Shown in pieces: positions 52,245 to 62,321 of a DNA stretch of 64,000 nt. The translations under genes and the position numbers were made by a program. This DNA is from Flavobacterium sp. WV_118_3 (GTDB lineage Bacteria > Bacteroidota > Bacteroidia > Flavobacteriales > Flavobacteriaceae), in the NCBI RefSeq assembly GCF_039778605.1, contig NZ_CP156060.1, positions 541,501-605,500 on the forward strand, read 5' to 3'. Under the pieces are notes generated by a model. That model worked only from the letters and a program-made list of their open reading frames with translations. It did not search any database and was not told the origin of the DNA. How positions within the stretch are numbered: position 1 is the first letter of the stretch; every line of letters starts with the position of its first letter.

Positions 52245-53093
52245 TTAATAATCGCCTAAAGTTTCAGGGTTTTGTGCCAGAGCGCTTTCCAATTGCGCAT
52301 CGTTAGGCGCTTTTCCGTGCCATGCGTGCGTATGCATCATAAAATCAACTCCATTACCCATTTCGGTGTGTAGTAATACGCAAACTGGTTTTCCTTTTCC
52401 TGTTCTCGATTTGGCCTCTGTCATTCCCGAAATGATCGCTTCGATGTTGTTCCCTTCTTTAATTTCCAAAACATCCCATCCAAATGCTGTGAATTTAGCA
52501 TTCAAATCACCCAATGATAAAACTTCTTCGGTAGTACCGTCAATTTGTTTTCCGTTAAGGTCTACGGTAGCAATATAGTTGTCTACTTTTTTAGCAGAAG
52601 CATACATTGCTGCTTCCCAGATCTGACCTTCCTGTAATTCACCGTCACCGTGTAAACTGTAAACGATATGGTTGTCTCCGCTTAATTTTTTAGTTAAGGC
52701 AGCACCAATAGCTACCGACATTCCCTGTCCTAATGATCCGGATGCTACGCGAATGCCCGGCAATCCTTCATGTGTAGTCGGATGTCCCTGTAAACGGGAA
52801 TTGATCAAACGGAAAGTAGCTAATTCTGATACCGGAAAATAACCGCTTCGTGCTAGTACGCTGTAGAATACAGGAGAAATATGTCCGTTAGAAAGGAAGA
52901 ATAGATCTTCTCCGATACCATCCATATCAAAACCTTCTTTGCGGTCCATCAGGTGTTGGTATAAGGTTACAAGGAATTCTGTACATCCAAGTGAACCTCC
53001 AGGGTGGCCTGAATTTACGGCATGAACCATACGAAGGATATCTCTTCTAACCTGAATTGTTAAGTCGTTTAATTGTTGAGTGTTAGGCTTCAT
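52245..53093 (-). CDS. Transketolase, N-terminal subunit
   Basis: The 282-residue subunit binds the thiamine diphosphate pyrophosphate: GHPGGSLGCTEFL, GHISPVFYSVLA, the GSLGQGMSVAIGAAL loop and GDGELQEGQIWEAAM with the metal-binding segment through NLNGKQIDG-type residues. It forms a heteromeric enzyme with the downstream subunit and transfers two-carbon units between sugar phosphates. Confidence 0.93.
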   Translation of the reverse strand: MKPNTQQLNDLTIQVRRDILRMVHAVNSGHPGGSLGCTEFLVTLYQHLMDRKEGFDMDGIGEDLFFLSNGHISPVFYSVLARSGYFPVSELATFRLINSRLQGHPTTHEGLPGIRVASGSLGQGMSVAIGAALTKKLSGDNHIVYSLHGDGELQEGQIWEAAMYASAKKVDNYIATVDLNGKQIDGTTEEVLSLGDLNAKFTAFGWDVLEIKEGNNIEAIISGMTEAKSRTGKGKPVCVLLHTEMGNGVDFMMHTHAWHGKAPNDAQLESALAQNPETLGDY

Positions 53094-53266
53094 TTTTTAT
53101 GTAAAAGTTATACTAGGACAAAAATAGCTTTATTTTAAAGATGTACCAAACTCTTTTTCTCTTTATAAATGTAGACCAATAATAAATTAGAGATTGTCGT
53201 GTGATGTCTGATCGAAATGTAGTACTTTTAGTTACTTTTTATAACATTCTATTTCCTGTCAACAAA

Positions 53267-54466
53267 ATGAAACGATTTTTAACGATCTATCTGGATTCGT
53301 ACCGGGGATTGTCGCGTCCGGCATGGATGCTGGCTTTGGTTATTTTTATCAACAGAAGTGGCGCGATGGTGTTGCCTTTTTTGGGGATTTATATGACACA
53401 GGCCTTGCATTTTTCGATGAAAGAAGCCGGAACCGTATTGAGTTGTTTCGGGTTAGGTGCCGTTACGGGATCGTGGTTGGGTGGTTGGCTAACAGACAAA
53501 GTCGGACATTTTAAAGTGCAGACAACCAGTTTGTTGTTGTCGGTTCCAATGTTTTGTATATTGCCTTTTTTTAAAACAGTGGAAACGCTGGCGGTTGGAA
53601 TTTTTATTCTGAGTGTGATTACAGATTCCTTCCGTCCGGCTAATTCCGTTTCGGTGGCCTATTATGCCAAACCGGAAAACATTACCCGTGCTTTTTCGTT
53701 AAACCGAATGGCGATTAATCTTGGCTTTTCCATTGGCCCGGCATTGGGCGGTTTGCTGGCACTTATTTCGTACGACTGGCTTTTCTACGGCAATGCTATT
53801 GGTGCCATTGTAGCGGGAGCTTTGTTTTTCTTTTATTTTCGAAATCGAAAAGGAAATGAAAATGTACTTAAAAAAGAATCGAACGTTGCCGAAAAAGAGA
53901 TTTCACCGTATAAAGACAAGCAATTTATCTGGTTTAATATCCTTACGGCTTTATATGCTATTTGCTTCTTTCAGTTGCTGAGTACGTTGCCGTTGTTTTA
54001 TAAGGAAATCCATAAATTGACGGAAGCCGATATCGGAATGTTACTGGCCTATAGCGGTATCGTGGTTTTTGCGTTGGAAATGTTACTGGTGCATCTTGCC
54101 GAACGAAAAATGACATCGGCTCAGGTGATCATCATGGGAACCCTTTTGTGTGGTTTGTCGTTTGCGATGTTGGTCTTACCGGGTAAATTCGTGCTATTAT
54201 ATGTTTCCATGTTTGTGTTGTGTATTTCTGAAATATTGGTGATGCCTTTTGTGGCTACGGTAACCGTGCAACGTTCCGGAGCTTCAAATCGCGGGGCGTA
54301 TATGGGATTCGGTGCTTTGGCTTATGCTGTAGCGCATATCGTTTCACCCTATTGCGGAACACGTCTGGCATCGGCTCATGGATTCGATACGCTTTGGTTG
54401 GTAACCGGAGGAATAACGATTCTTACTGCTGTTGGCTTTTATGTCGTGATGAAAAAAATGGAATAA
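53267..54466 (+). CDS. MFS transporter
   Basis: The 399-residue protein from the ATG at 53267 has about twelve hydrophobic helices, with the family's loop signature GSWLGGWLTDKVGHFKVQ between helices 2 and 3 and NRMAINLGFSIGPALGGLLA in helix 5. The frame extends to 53201 but this start is followed directly by a typical N-terminus (LSRPAWMLALVIFINRSG). Similar to drug or sugar exporters; substrate unknown. It is a single gene. Confidence 0.85.
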   Translation: MKRFLTIYLDSYRGLSRPAWMLALVIFINRSGAMVLPFLGIYMTQALHFSMKEAGTVLSCFGLGAVTGSWLGGWLTDKVGHFKVQTTSLLLSVPMFCILPFFKTVETLAVGIFILSVITDSFRPANSVSVAYYAKPENITRAFSLNRMAINLGFSIGPALGGLLALISYDWLFYGNAIGAIVAGALFFFYFRNRKGNENVLKKESNVAEKEISPYKDKQFIWFNILTALYAICFFQLLSTLPLFYKEIHKLTEADIGMLLAYSGIVVFALEMLLVHLAERKMTSAQVIIMGTLLCGLSFAMLVLPGKFVLLYVSMFVLCISEILVMPFVATVTVQRSGASNRGAYMGFGALAYAVAHIVSPYCGTRLASAHGFDTLWLVTGGITILTAVGFYVVMKKME

Positions 54467-54537
54467 GACACCGGATGGCAGATGAAATAATCGTTAATAT
54501 TTTCTAAGTAACCTCCTGTTCAATTGTCGAATTCGAT

Positions 54538-54545
54538 TATCTTTG
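54538..54545 (+). promoter_or_regulatory. -7 element of tgt
   Basis: TATCTTTG matches TAnnTTTG 20 bases before the tgt ATG. No clear -33 TTG at the right distance was found. Confidence 0.5.
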
Positions 54546-54564
54546 CCGATTGTAAAAAGTAATT

Positions 54565-55695
54565 ATGAAGTTCGATTTAGTACACAAAGACCCGTTGTCA
54601 AAAGCAAGAGCGGGAAGTATAACTACCGATCACGGTGTAATTGAAACACCGATATTTATGCCAGTAGGAACGGTGGCTTCCGTAAAAGGAGTACACCAAC
54701 GTGAATTGAAAAACGATATTAATCCCGATATTATTTTAGGAAATACCTATCATTTATACCTGCGTCCGCAAACGGAGATTCTTGAAAAGGCCGGCGGTTT
54801 GCATAAATTCATGAACTGGGATCGTAATATTCTTACAGATAGTGGCGGTTATCAGGTGTATTCACTTTCTTCAAATCGTAAAATTAAAGAAGAAGGGGTG
54901 AAGTTTAAATCGCATATCGATGGTTCGTATCACTTCTTTTCACCCGAAAATGTAATGGAAATCCAACGTACGATCGGTGCTGATATCATCATGGCTTTTG
55001 ATGAGTGTACACCATATCCGTGTGATTACCGTTACGCCAAACGTTCGATGCATATGACGCACCGTTGGTTGGATCGTTGTATTGCACATTTGGATAAATT
55101 ACCGTTTAAATACGGCTACGAACAGACATTTTTCCCAATTGTTCAGGGAAGTACCTATAAAGATTTACGCCAACAATCGGCAGAATATATCGCTAGTGTT
55201 GGCGCACAAGGGAATGCTATCGGCGGACTTTCGGTTGGGGAACCGGCAGAAGAAATGTATGCGATGACCGAAGTGGTAACGGCTATTTTGCCGGAAGATA
55301 AACCGCGTTACCTGATGGGCGTAGGAACACCAATTAATATTTTGGAAAACATCGCGTTGGGTATCGATATGTTCGACTGTGTGATGCCAACCCGTAATGC
55401 GCGTAACGGAATGTTGTTTACGGCGAACGGTTCCATCAATATCAAAAACAAAAAATGGGAAGCTGATTTCTCTCCTATCGATGAGATGGGGATTACTTTT
55501 GTAGATACCGAATATTCAAAAGCCTATTTACGCCATTTGTTTGCGGCCAATGAATACCTGGGGAAACAAATTGCAACGATTCACAATCTGGGCTTTTATA
55601 TGTGGTTGGTTCGCGAAGCCAGAGAACATATCATAACTGGTGATTTTTATCAATGGAAAGAAAAAATGGTAAAACAAATGAGCCAACGTTTATAA
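54565..55695 (+). CDS. tgt: Queuine tRNA-ribosyltransferase (tRNA-guanine transglycosylase)
   Basis: The 376-residue enzyme replaces guanine-34 by a queuosine precursor in certain tRNAs. It has LGNTYHLYLRPQTE, LTDSGGYQVYSLS with a catalytic Asp, GGLSVGEP, and the nucleophilic DCVMPTRNARNG. The zinc-binding C-x-C-x2-C cluster near residue 305 is absent (it reads EMGITFVDTEYSKAYL), although the following His in TIHNL remains. This variant seems usual in Bacteroidota. Confidence 0.93.
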   Translation: MKFDLVHKDPLSKARAGSITTDHGVIETPIFMPVGTVASVKGVHQRELKNDINPDIILGNTYHLYLRPQTEILEKAGGLHKFMNWDRNILTDSGGYQVYSLSSNRKIKEEGVKFKSHIDGSYHFFSPENVMEIQRTIGADIIMAFDECTPYPCDYRYAKRSMHMTHRWLDRCIAHLDKLPFKYGYEQTFFPIVQGSTYKDLRQQSAEYIASVGAQGNAIGGLSVGEPAEEMYAMTEVVTAILPEDKPRYLMGVGTPINILENIALGIDMFDCVMPTRNARNGMLFTANGSINIKNKKWEADFSPIDEMGITFVDTEYSKAYLRHLFAANEYLGKQIATIHNLGFYMWLVREAREHIITGDFYQWKEKMVKQMSQRL

Positions 55696-55728
55696 TCCGA
55701 ACGACAACTTTAATTTTCGATAACCCGG

Positions 55729-56805
55729 ATGAAAATAATTGACAAATATATTTTAAAACGTTATCTGGTAACATTTTCGGTAATGTTATTGATGTTTATC
55801 CCGATTGGGATTGTAATCGACGTTTCCGAAAAGATCAATAAAATGCTGGCGAACAAAGTTCCGCTAACAGCGATTTTAAAATACTATTACGACTTTACAA
55901 TATATTTTGCCAACCTGCTTTTTCCGATATTCCTGTTTTTATCGGTAATCTGGTTTACGTCCAAGTTGGCCAATAATACCGAAATTATAGCCATTTTGAG
56001 TTCCGGTATTTCGTTTACCCGCTTTTTGCGACCCTATATTATTGGAGCGACGCTGGTGTCGTTGTTTTCCTTGGTAATGGGTTTCTTTCTGGTGCCTAAA
56101 GCCAGTCAGGGGTTTAATGATTTCCGCTACAATTACCTGTCAAATAGTCCTACCGTCAGGGAAAACCAGGACGTTTACAGGCAAATCAGTAAAGACGAAT
56201 TTATCTACGTTAGTAATTTTAATTACGAATCGAAGATCGCTTTTAATTTTACTTACGAAAAATTCAAAGGGGATCAGTTGGAATATAAAATTAATGCCAG
56301 CCGGATTAAATGGAACCCGGAAGATAGTACCTATACCTTGTATAATTATTCCAAACGAACGATTGGAGAATTGGACGATAAACTGGAAAAACGCGATCAG
56401 ATGAAGATGAAAATGGAGTTTGATCTGGAAGATCTTACGCCGGTGGTCTATGTGGCCGAAACCATGAATCTGGGCGAGTTAAACCGCTTTATCGAAAAAG
56501 AAAAACAACGGGGTTCCCCCAATATCAATACCTATCTGGTGGTAAAATACAAAAAATTCAGTATCCCGGTTTCAGCTTTTATCCTTACGATCATTGCGGT
56601 TTCCGTTTCCTCTATGAAACGAAGAGGAGGGATGGGAGTGAATCTGGCCTTGGGGATCGCTATTGCCTTTACCTTTATTTTCTTTGATAAGATCTTTGCG
56701 ACGCTGGCCGAAAAATCCAGTGTGCCGCCGTTGGTAGCCGTCTGGTTCTCCAATGTCGTATTCGGAATCTTAGCTATTTATCTCCTCAGAAATGCCAAAC
56801 GATAA
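55729..56805 (+). CDS. LptF/LptG-type permease of lipopolysaccharide export
   Basis: The 358-residue protein has three N-terminal helices (FSVMLLMFIPIGIVIDV, YFANLLFPIFLFLSVIWF, GATLVSLFSLVMGFFLV), a periplasmic jellyroll domain (about residues 130-265) and three C-terminal helices, the LptF/LptG (YjgP/YjgQ) layout. It should move LPS from the inner membrane with LptBC. A single LptF/G-like gene rather than a pair is visible here. It overlaps the next gene by 14 bases. Confidence 0.88.
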   Translation: MKIIDKYILKRYLVTFSVMLLMFIPIGIVIDVSEKINKMLANKVPLTAILKYYYDFTIYFANLLFPIFLFLSVIWFTSKLANNTEIIAILSSGISFTRFLRPYIIGATLVSLFSLVMGFFLVPKASQGFNDFRYNYLSNSPTVRENQDVYRQISKDEFIYVSNFNYESKIAFNFTYEKFKGDQLEYKINASRIKWNPEDSTYTLYNYSKRTIGELDDKLEKRDQMKMKMEFDLEDLTPVVYVAETMNLGELNRFIEKEKQRGSPNINTYLVVKYKKFSIPVSAFILTIIAVSVSSMKRRGGMGVNLALGIAIAFTFIFFDKIFATLAEKSSVPPLVAVWFSNVVFGILAIYLLRNAKR

Positions 56806-57679
56806 TATTAAAAGTTACCTACATCTCCATTTAATTGTTTTTATCTGGGGATTCACGGCTATTTTAGGAGGATTGATTTCATTGGATGCGTTACCATTGG
56901 TGTGGTATCGTATGATGATCGCTTTGCTGTTGCTTTTCCTGTTTCTGTTAGTTCGTAAAAGACCTATTGGAGCCTCGGGAAAAATATTGGCGGGTTTTCT
57001 GCTCGGCGGACTTGTGATTGCCTTGCATTGGCTTACGTTTTTTATGGCGATTAAAGTCTCTAATATCTCTGTAACACTCGCCTGTTTGTCTACAGGTGCC
57101 TTTTTTGCCTCCTTTCTGGAACCGATATTCTACGGTCGGAAAATGATCTGGTACGAGGTGTTGTTCGGTCTTATCGTAATTGTTGGACTGGGAATTATCT
57201 TTAATGTGGAAGGCGATCATATAGAAGGAATTGTTCTGGCACTGACATCCGCTTTTTTATCGGCATTATTTTCGGTGATCAACGGAAAATTCGCTCAAAA
57301 ACACGAAGCTTCCGTGATTACATTTTATGAATTGTTAGGCGGTGTTGGGTTTTTAACCCTCTATATGTTGTTTAGCGGTTATTTTACACCATCGTTTTTT
57401 GAATTGTCGCTATCCGATTGCATCTGGCTTTTGGTGTTGGGATCGATTTGTACAGCTTATGCCTTCCTGGCTTCGGTAAAAGTAATGAAATACCTGAGCC
57501 CGTATACCGTAATGCTAACCATTAATCTGGAGCCGATTTACGGGATAATTCTGGCGGTTCTGGTTTTTCAGGATAAAGAAAAAATGAGCCCGTCGTTTTA
57601 TGTCGGAGCGGCTATAATCCTGCTTACGGTAATCCTGAACGGCATAGCCAAGAACTATAAAAAAATAAAAACAAATTAA
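56792..57679 (+). CDS. EamA/DMT superfamily transporter
   Basis: The 295-residue protein has ten hydrophobic helices in two EamA repeats (FIWGFTAILGGLIS, SVTLACLSTGAFFASFLEPI, then TFYELLGGVGFLTLY and INLEPIYGIILAVLVF). The family exports metabolites or amino acids. It overlaps the upstream permease by 14 bases, so translation is probably coupled though functions need not be linked. Confidence 0.85.
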   Translation: MPNDNIKSYLHLHLIVFIWGFTAILGGLISLDALPLVWYRMMIALLLLFLFLLVRKRPIGASGKILAGFLLGGLVIALHWLTFFMAIKVSNISVTLACLSTGAFFASFLEPIFYGRKMIWYEVLFGLIVIVGLGIIFNVEGDHIEGIVLALTSAFLSALFSVINGKFAQKHEASVITFYELLGGVGFLTLYMLFSGYFTPSFFELSLSDCIWLLVLGSICTAYAFLASVKVMKYLSPYTVMLTINLEPIYGIILAVLVFQDKEKMSPSFYVGAAIILLTVILNGIAKNYKKIKTN

Positions 57680-57710
57680 TAAATTGTTACTACAATATAA
57701 AATGATAATT

Positions 57711-57718
57711 TATCTTTG
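57711..57718 (+). promoter_or_regulatory. -7 element of accA
   Basis: TATCTTTG matches the Bacteroidota -7 consensus, 33 bases before the ATG. A TTG lies 24 bases upstream, slightly too far. Confidence 0.5.
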
Positions 57719-57750
57719 TAGGCAAACTAAACCCAAAAAGGTATAAAAAA

Positions 57751-58704
57751 ATGGAATATTTAGATTTTGAACTTCCTATTAAAGAACTTGAAGATCAACT
57801 GGATAAATGCCAGATCATCGGCCTTGAATCGGATGTTGACGTATCAAATACTTGCAAGCAAATCGAGAAAAAATTAGAAGAAACCAAAAGGAATATCTAT
57901 AAAAATCTAACGGCATGGCAACGCGTTCAGTTGTCCAGACATCCAAGCAGACCTTATACTATGGATCACGTTAGAGCCCTTTGTGGGGACACTTTTCTGG
58001 AACTTTTCGGTGACAGAGGAGTAAAAGACGATAAAGCAATGATTGGTGGTTTGGGTAAAATCGGTGGGCAGTCGTTTATGATTGTCGGACAACAAAAAGG
58101 ATACAATACCAAAACCAGACAATACCGTAACTTCGGTATGGCCAATCCGGAAGGATATCGTAAAGCACTTCGTTTGATGAAAATGGCGGAGAAGTTCGGA
58201 ATTCCTGTAGTGACTTTAGTGGATACTCCGGGTGCTTACCCAGGATTGGAAGCCGAAGAAAGAGGACAAGGAGAAGCAATCGCCAGAAATATTTTCGAAA
58301 TGATCCGTCTTAAAGTGCCGATCATCACGGTTATCGTTGGTGAAGGAGCTTCCGGTGGAGCTTTGGGAATTGGTGTTGGTGATAAAGTATACATGTTGGA
58401 AAATACCTGGTACTCGGTTATCTCTCCGGAATCCTGTTCGTCTATCCTATGGAGAAGCTGGGAATACAAAGAGCAGGCGGCCGAAGCTTTAAAACTGACA
58501 TCGTATGATATGAAAAAACAAAAACTTATCGACGATATTATCCCGGAACCGCTTGGCGGCGCACATTACGACCGTGATACAACTTTCAAAACCGTTGAAC
58601 AATATATCATGAAAGGATATAATGAGTTAAAAGACTTATCAACAGAAGAATTGATTGCACAGCGTATGGATAAATACAGCAAAATGGGTGAGTTCAAAGA
58701 ATAA
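57751..58704 (+). CDS. accA: Acetyl-CoA carboxylase carboxyltransferase subunit alpha
   Basis: The 317-residue subunit carries out carboxyl transfer to acetyl-CoA in fatty-acid synthesis. It shows the N-terminal helical part, [70 protein letters not shown] sequence (read [16 protein letters not shown]) and CSSILWRSW, at the normal family length. Single gene, with its own promoter-like element and terminator. Confidence 0.96.
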   Translation: MEYLDFELPIKELEDQLDKCQIIGLESDVDVSNTCKQIEKKLEETKRNIYKNLTAWQRVQLSRHPSRPYTMDHVRALCGDTFLELFGDRGVKDDKAMIGGLGKIGGQSFMIVGQQKGYNTKTRQYRNFGMANPEGYRKALRLMKMAEKFGIPVVTLVDTPGAYPGLEAEERGQGEAIARNIFEMIRLKVPIITVIVGEGASGGALGIGVGDKVYMLENTWYSVISPESCSSILWRSWEYKEQAAEALKLTSYDMKKQKLIDDIIPEPLGGAHYDRDTTFKTVEQYIMKGYNELKDLSTEELIAQRMDKYSKMGEFKE

Positions 58705-58728
58705 ATTCAATTACTTACAAATACAATC

Positions 58729-58760
58729 ATCCGAAGTCTTACAACTTCGGATTTTTTTTT
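58729..58760 (+). terminator. Intrinsic terminator after accA
   Basis: Stem ATCCGAAGT/ACTTCGGAT-like, loop CTTACA, then nine T residues. Confidence 0.88.
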
Positions 58761-58847
58761 GACTTATTAACATTTTTGGATGGTTATGAACATCCGATTG
58801 CTCACAATTCAAATTCGTATTACCTAAAAAATGGCTACCTTAGCAGT

Positions 58848-60392
58848 ATGGAAAACCTCAAAAATATAAACCCTATTCGTGTAGATAAAACTACCATCAT
58901 TAATCTGGAAAAAGGGAAGTTGCCGCCTCAGGCATTAGACCTGGAAGAAGCGGTTTTGGGCGCGATGATGATCGATAAAAAAGGTGTGGACGAGGTTATT
59001 GATATCTTACAACCCGATGCTTTTTATAAAGACGCGCACAAGTATATTTTCGAAGCCATCGTGGAACTTTTTAACGACACCCAACCGATCGACTTATTAA
59101 CGGTATCGGCGCAGTTAAAGAAAAATGGAAAACTCGAATTGTCCGGTGGAGATTTCTACCTGATCCAGTTAACCCAGAAAATTTCATCTTCGGCACACAT
59201 CGAATTTCACTCGCGTATTATTCTGCAAAAATACATCCAGCGAAGTCTGATTAAAATCTCAAACGAGATTATCGAAGAAAGTTACGACGAAACGACCGAT
59301 GTATTCGATTTGCTGGATAAAGCCGAGTCCAAACTGTATGAAGTTACACAGGGAAATATCAAACGTAGTTCCGAAACGGCGCAGAGTTTGGTAATTCAGG
59401 CAAAAAAAAGAATCGAGGAAATCTCAAACAAAGAAGGATTGAGTGGAATCCCGACCGGATTTCATGATCTGGATAAATTAACATCCGGTTGGCAGCCTTC
59501 GGATTTGATCATTATTGCGGCACGTCCGGGTATGGGTAAAACAGCTTTCGTACTTTCGATGGCTCGTAATATGGCTATCGATGCCGGTGCACCTGTAGCT
59601 TTATTTTCACTGGAGATGTCATCCGTACAGCTGATCACCCGTTTGATTTCCTCCGAAACCGGTTTGTCTTCCGAAAAACTGCGTACCGGTAAACTTGAAA
59701 AACATGAATGGGAACAGCTTTCCATCAAGGTAAAAGACCTCGAAAAAGCACCCTTATATATCGACGATACCCCGTCACTTTCCATTTTCGACCTTCGCGC
59801 CAAGGCAAGACGTCTGGCTTCACAATATGGAATCAAAATGATCGTTATCGATTACCTTCAGTTAATGACTGCCGGTGGTGGTGGAAAAGGCGGCGGAAAC
59901 CGAGAGCAGGAAATCTCGACCATTTCCCGAAACTTAAAAGCCCTTGCAAAAGAGTTAAATGTACCGGTAATTGCCCTCTCGCAGTTATCGCGTGCCGTTG
60001 AAACCCGTGGAGCGAGTAAACGTCCGTTACTTTCCGACTTAAGGGAGTCCGGAGCGATCGAGCAGGATGCCGATATCGTATCCTTTATTTACCGTCCGGA
60101 ATATTATAAAATTGACGAATGGGACGACGAAGAGCGTTCGCCAACACAAGGTCAGGCTGAGTTTATTGTAGCAAAACACCGTAACGGTGGATTGGATAAT
60201 ATCCGTCTGAAATTTATCGGTAATCTCGGTAAGTTCGACAACCTGGACGACTTTAGTTCGCCATTCGACGAATTGCCTTCCCGTATGAATATGGATGAAA
60301 CGGCATTTATCACCAAAAACCTGCCATCAGCCAACGAAGCATTTGGTAGTAACATGAATAGCTTTGACGACGACAGTGATGTCCCGTTTTAA
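58848..60392 (+). CDS. dnaB: Replicative DNA helicase
   Basis: The 514-residue hexameric helicase has the N-terminal primase-interaction domain (about residues 25-130, PPQALDLEEAVLGAMMID) and the RecA-like motor: IPTGFHDLDKLTSGWQPSDLI, Walker A AARPGMGKTAFVLSM, Walker B IVIDYLQLMTAGG, and SQLSRAVETRGASKRPLLSD. The ATG at 58848 gives the standard N-terminus; the frame is open upstream to a TTG. Confidence 0.96.
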   Translation: MENLKNINPIRVDKTTIINLEKGKLPPQALDLEEAVLGAMMIDKKGVDEVIDILQPDAFYKDAHKYIFEAIVELFNDTQPIDLLTVSAQLKKNGKLELSGGDFYLIQLTQKISSSAHIEFHSRIILQKYIQRSLIKISNEIIEESYDETTDVFDLLDKAESKLYEVTQGNIKRSSETAQSLVIQAKKRIEEISNKEGLSGIPTGFHDLDKLTSGWQPSDLIIIAARPGMGKTAFVLSMARNMAIDAGAPVALFSLEMSSVQLITRLISSETGLSSEKLRTGKLEKHEWEQLSIKVKDLEKAPLYIDDTPSLSIFDLRAKARRLASQYGIKMIVIDYLQLMTAGGGGKGGGNREQEISTISRNLKALAKELNVPVIALSQLSRAVETRGASKRPLLSDLRESGAIEQDADIVSFIYRPEYYKIDEWDDEERSPTQGQAEFIVAKHRNGGLDNIRLKFIGNLGKFDNLDDFSSPFDELPSRMNMDETAFITKNLPSANEAFGSNMNSFDDDSDVPF

Positions 60393-60401
60393 AAATAGTA
60401 A

Positions 60402-60428
60402 AAGGTCTGTTGCGGCAGACTTTTTTTT
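60402..60428 (+). terminator. Intrinsic terminator after dnaB
   Basis: A GTCTG/CAGAC stem with loop TTGCGG-like is followed by eight T residues. Confidence 0.75.
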
Positions 60429-60477
60429 ATGCCTTTTTGTTTTTGAAATAGTTTATCTTTGAAAATAAAAAACAAGA

Positions 60478-61743
60478 ATGCGTCTTCGAAATATCCTATA
60501 TAGCATCGTACTAATGTTGATTTCCTTGTCGGCAAAAGCGGCTTTTATTTTATTGCCGATGGAAGCCGAAGGACAGCAAAATCATCTGAAAGCCTACGGA
60601 ATTACCTATTGGGCATTGGACAAACACTATAAAGTGAGTTGGTTGCTCAATTATCGCGGCGGTTCGTTTTTGTTGCCGGATGCGTCGGAAATCCGAAAAG
60701 AATGCCAGATCCGAGGGGTTACTTTTGAAGTGCTTTCCGATGGACAAACCAATGGGATTTTAGAAGATATCAGTTCGCCTTCTCAGAATATGGAAACCGT
60801 AGTTCTCGAAAAAGCACCCAAAATTGCCGTGTATACGCCAAAGGGTAAACAACCCTGGGACGACGCGGTGACACTGGTGTTGACCTATGCCGAGATTCCG
60901 TTTACCGCAATCTATGACGAAGAAGTACTGAGTGATGCTTTGTTGTTATACGATTGGTTACACTTACATCACGAGGACTTTACCGGACAATATGGTAAGT
61001 TTTTTGGAGCCTATCGCAACGCACCCTGGTATATCGAACAGAAAAGAGATGCCGAAGCATTGGCTAAAAAACTTGGCTTCGGTAAAGTTTCACAGGAAAA
61101 ACTCGCCGTAGCTAATAAAATCCGTGATTTTGTGATTGGTGGTGGTTTTATGTTTGCCATGTGTTCGGCGACCGATAGTTTTGACATCGCCTTATCAGCT
61201 GAAGGTGTGGATATTTGCGAACCGATGTTCGACGGCGACGATAGTGACGCGAATTACCAATCGCGAATCGATTATAATAAAAGCTTTGCCTTTAAAGATT
61301 TTATTCTGGAAAGAAATCCGATGATTTATGAATTTTCGGATATCGATATGTCGCGCAAACGAAAAGTACTACCGGATAATGATTATTTTTCACTGATGGA
61401 ATATTCGGCCAAATGGGATCCGATTCCAAGTATGTTGTGCCAGAATCATACCCAACTGATCAAAGGCTTTATGGGACAAACAACTGCTTTCGACAGCGAA
61501 CGAATCAAATCGAGCGTATTGGTGATGGGCGAAAACAAAGCCAATGGCGAAGCGCGTTATATTCATGGGACGCGAGGAAAAGGAATGTTTACGTTTTACG
61601 GCGGTCATGATCCGGAAGATTACGAACACCGCGTGGGTGACGCGCCTACAGTGTTGGATTTGCATCCGAATTCTCCCGGTTATCGTCTCATTTTAAATAA
61701 TGTATTATTCCCGGCGGCCCGAAAGAAAAAATTAAAAACTTAA
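60478..61743 (+). CDS. Exported protein usually labelled asparagine synthetase B
   Basis: The 421-residue product has a signal peptide (ending SAKAA) and no asparagine-synthetase active-site features: an N-terminal nucleophile cysteine and the ATP-pyrophosphatase SGGxDS are both missing. Its layout (LLNYRGGSFLLPD, TYAEIPFTAIYDEE, GGGFMFAMCSATDSFD, HGTRGKGMFTFYGGHDPEDYEH) is more like glutamine-amidotransferase-fold proteins. Bacteroidota genomes commonly carry this family under the asparagine synthetase B name. The real function is unknown. Confidence 0.75.
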   Translation: MRLRNILYSIVLMLISLSAKAAFILLPMEAEGQQNHLKAYGITYWALDKHYKVSWLLNYRGGSFLLPDASEIRKECQIRGVTFEVLSDGQTNGILEDISSPSQNMETVVLEKAPKIAVYTPKGKQPWDDAVTLVLTYAEIPFTAIYDEEVLSDALLLYDWLHLHHEDFTGQYGKFFGAYRNAPWYIEQKRDAEALAKKLGFGKVSQEKLAVANKIRDFVIGGGFMFAMCSATDSFDIALSAEGVDICEPMFDGDDSDANYQSRIDYNKSFAFKDFILERNPMIYEFSDIDMSRKRKVLPDNDYFSLMEYSAKWDPIPSMLCQNHTQLIKGFMGQTTAFDSERIKSSVLVMGENKANGEARYIHGTRGKGMFTFYGGHDPEDYEHRVGDAPTVLDLHPNSPGYRLILNNVLFPAARKKKLKT

Positions 61744-61780
61744 CTTTTTATACGTCCGATTTTAGAGCACAACGGTAGAA

Positions 61781-61809
61781 AGTCTTCCTAAACAGGAGGG
61801 CTTTTTTTT
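61781..61809 (+). terminator. Intrinsic terminator
   Basis: AGTCTTCCT with AGGAGGGCT form a stem containing G-U pairs, followed by eight T residues. Confidence 0.75.
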
Positions 61810-61977
61810 GTGCAATTTGTATAACATTTTTTTCTTAAATGTTTGATTATTTACTGTTTGTTTATGATTTGATTACTTTTGTATAACAAAGTGTGATAAT
61901 TTGCGATTATTTTTAACGGAATCATTGAAAATAAAAATTAATAGTATTATTTTTACACGGAACTTAATCACTTGAAT

Positions 61978-62310
61978 ATGGCTAAAAATACGATTACTTT
62001 GGACACTGCTCGGGAGTGGGCGGAAAGATGGAAGAAAAAAAAAGGTGACTATGTAGGGCACCATAAATTAAAGGCGTTTTTAATCCCGGGAATTGACGTT
62101 ACGCAGGTAATGAGCGAATGTGGCGTTACCAATGTTAGAGCCTACCTTGGAGTTGACGAAGATCATGTGGAAAAACTAATGATCGTTGGTGTCGATGCCG
62201 ATGGAAATGATATGATCGATGAAAGCAAAGGTTTTTATATCTATGATTTTTCAGAGCCTTGCCCTAGTACGTGTAATAAAAAAGCTCCCTTTATTAGTGA
62301 AGGAGAATAA
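61978..62310 (+). CDS. Hypothetical protein of the two-component operon
   Basis: The 110-residue acidic cytoplasmic protein starts MAKNTITLDTAREWAERW and has a central KAFLIPGIDVTQVMSECGVTN followed by VDADGNDMIDESKGFYIYDF and a Cys-containing end (CPSTC). I do not recognise a domain. It lies 11 bases before the membrane protein of the sensor-kinase cluster and is likely in that operon. The ATG at 61978 is preferred to a TTG two codons up. Confidence 0.65.
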   Translation: MAKNTITLDTAREWAERWKKKKGDYVGHHKLKAFLIPGIDVTQVMSECGVTNVRAYLGVDEDHVEKLMIVGVDADGNDMIDESKGFYIYDFSEPCPSTCNKKAPFISEGE

Positions 62311-62321
62311 AAACGCTGCTT

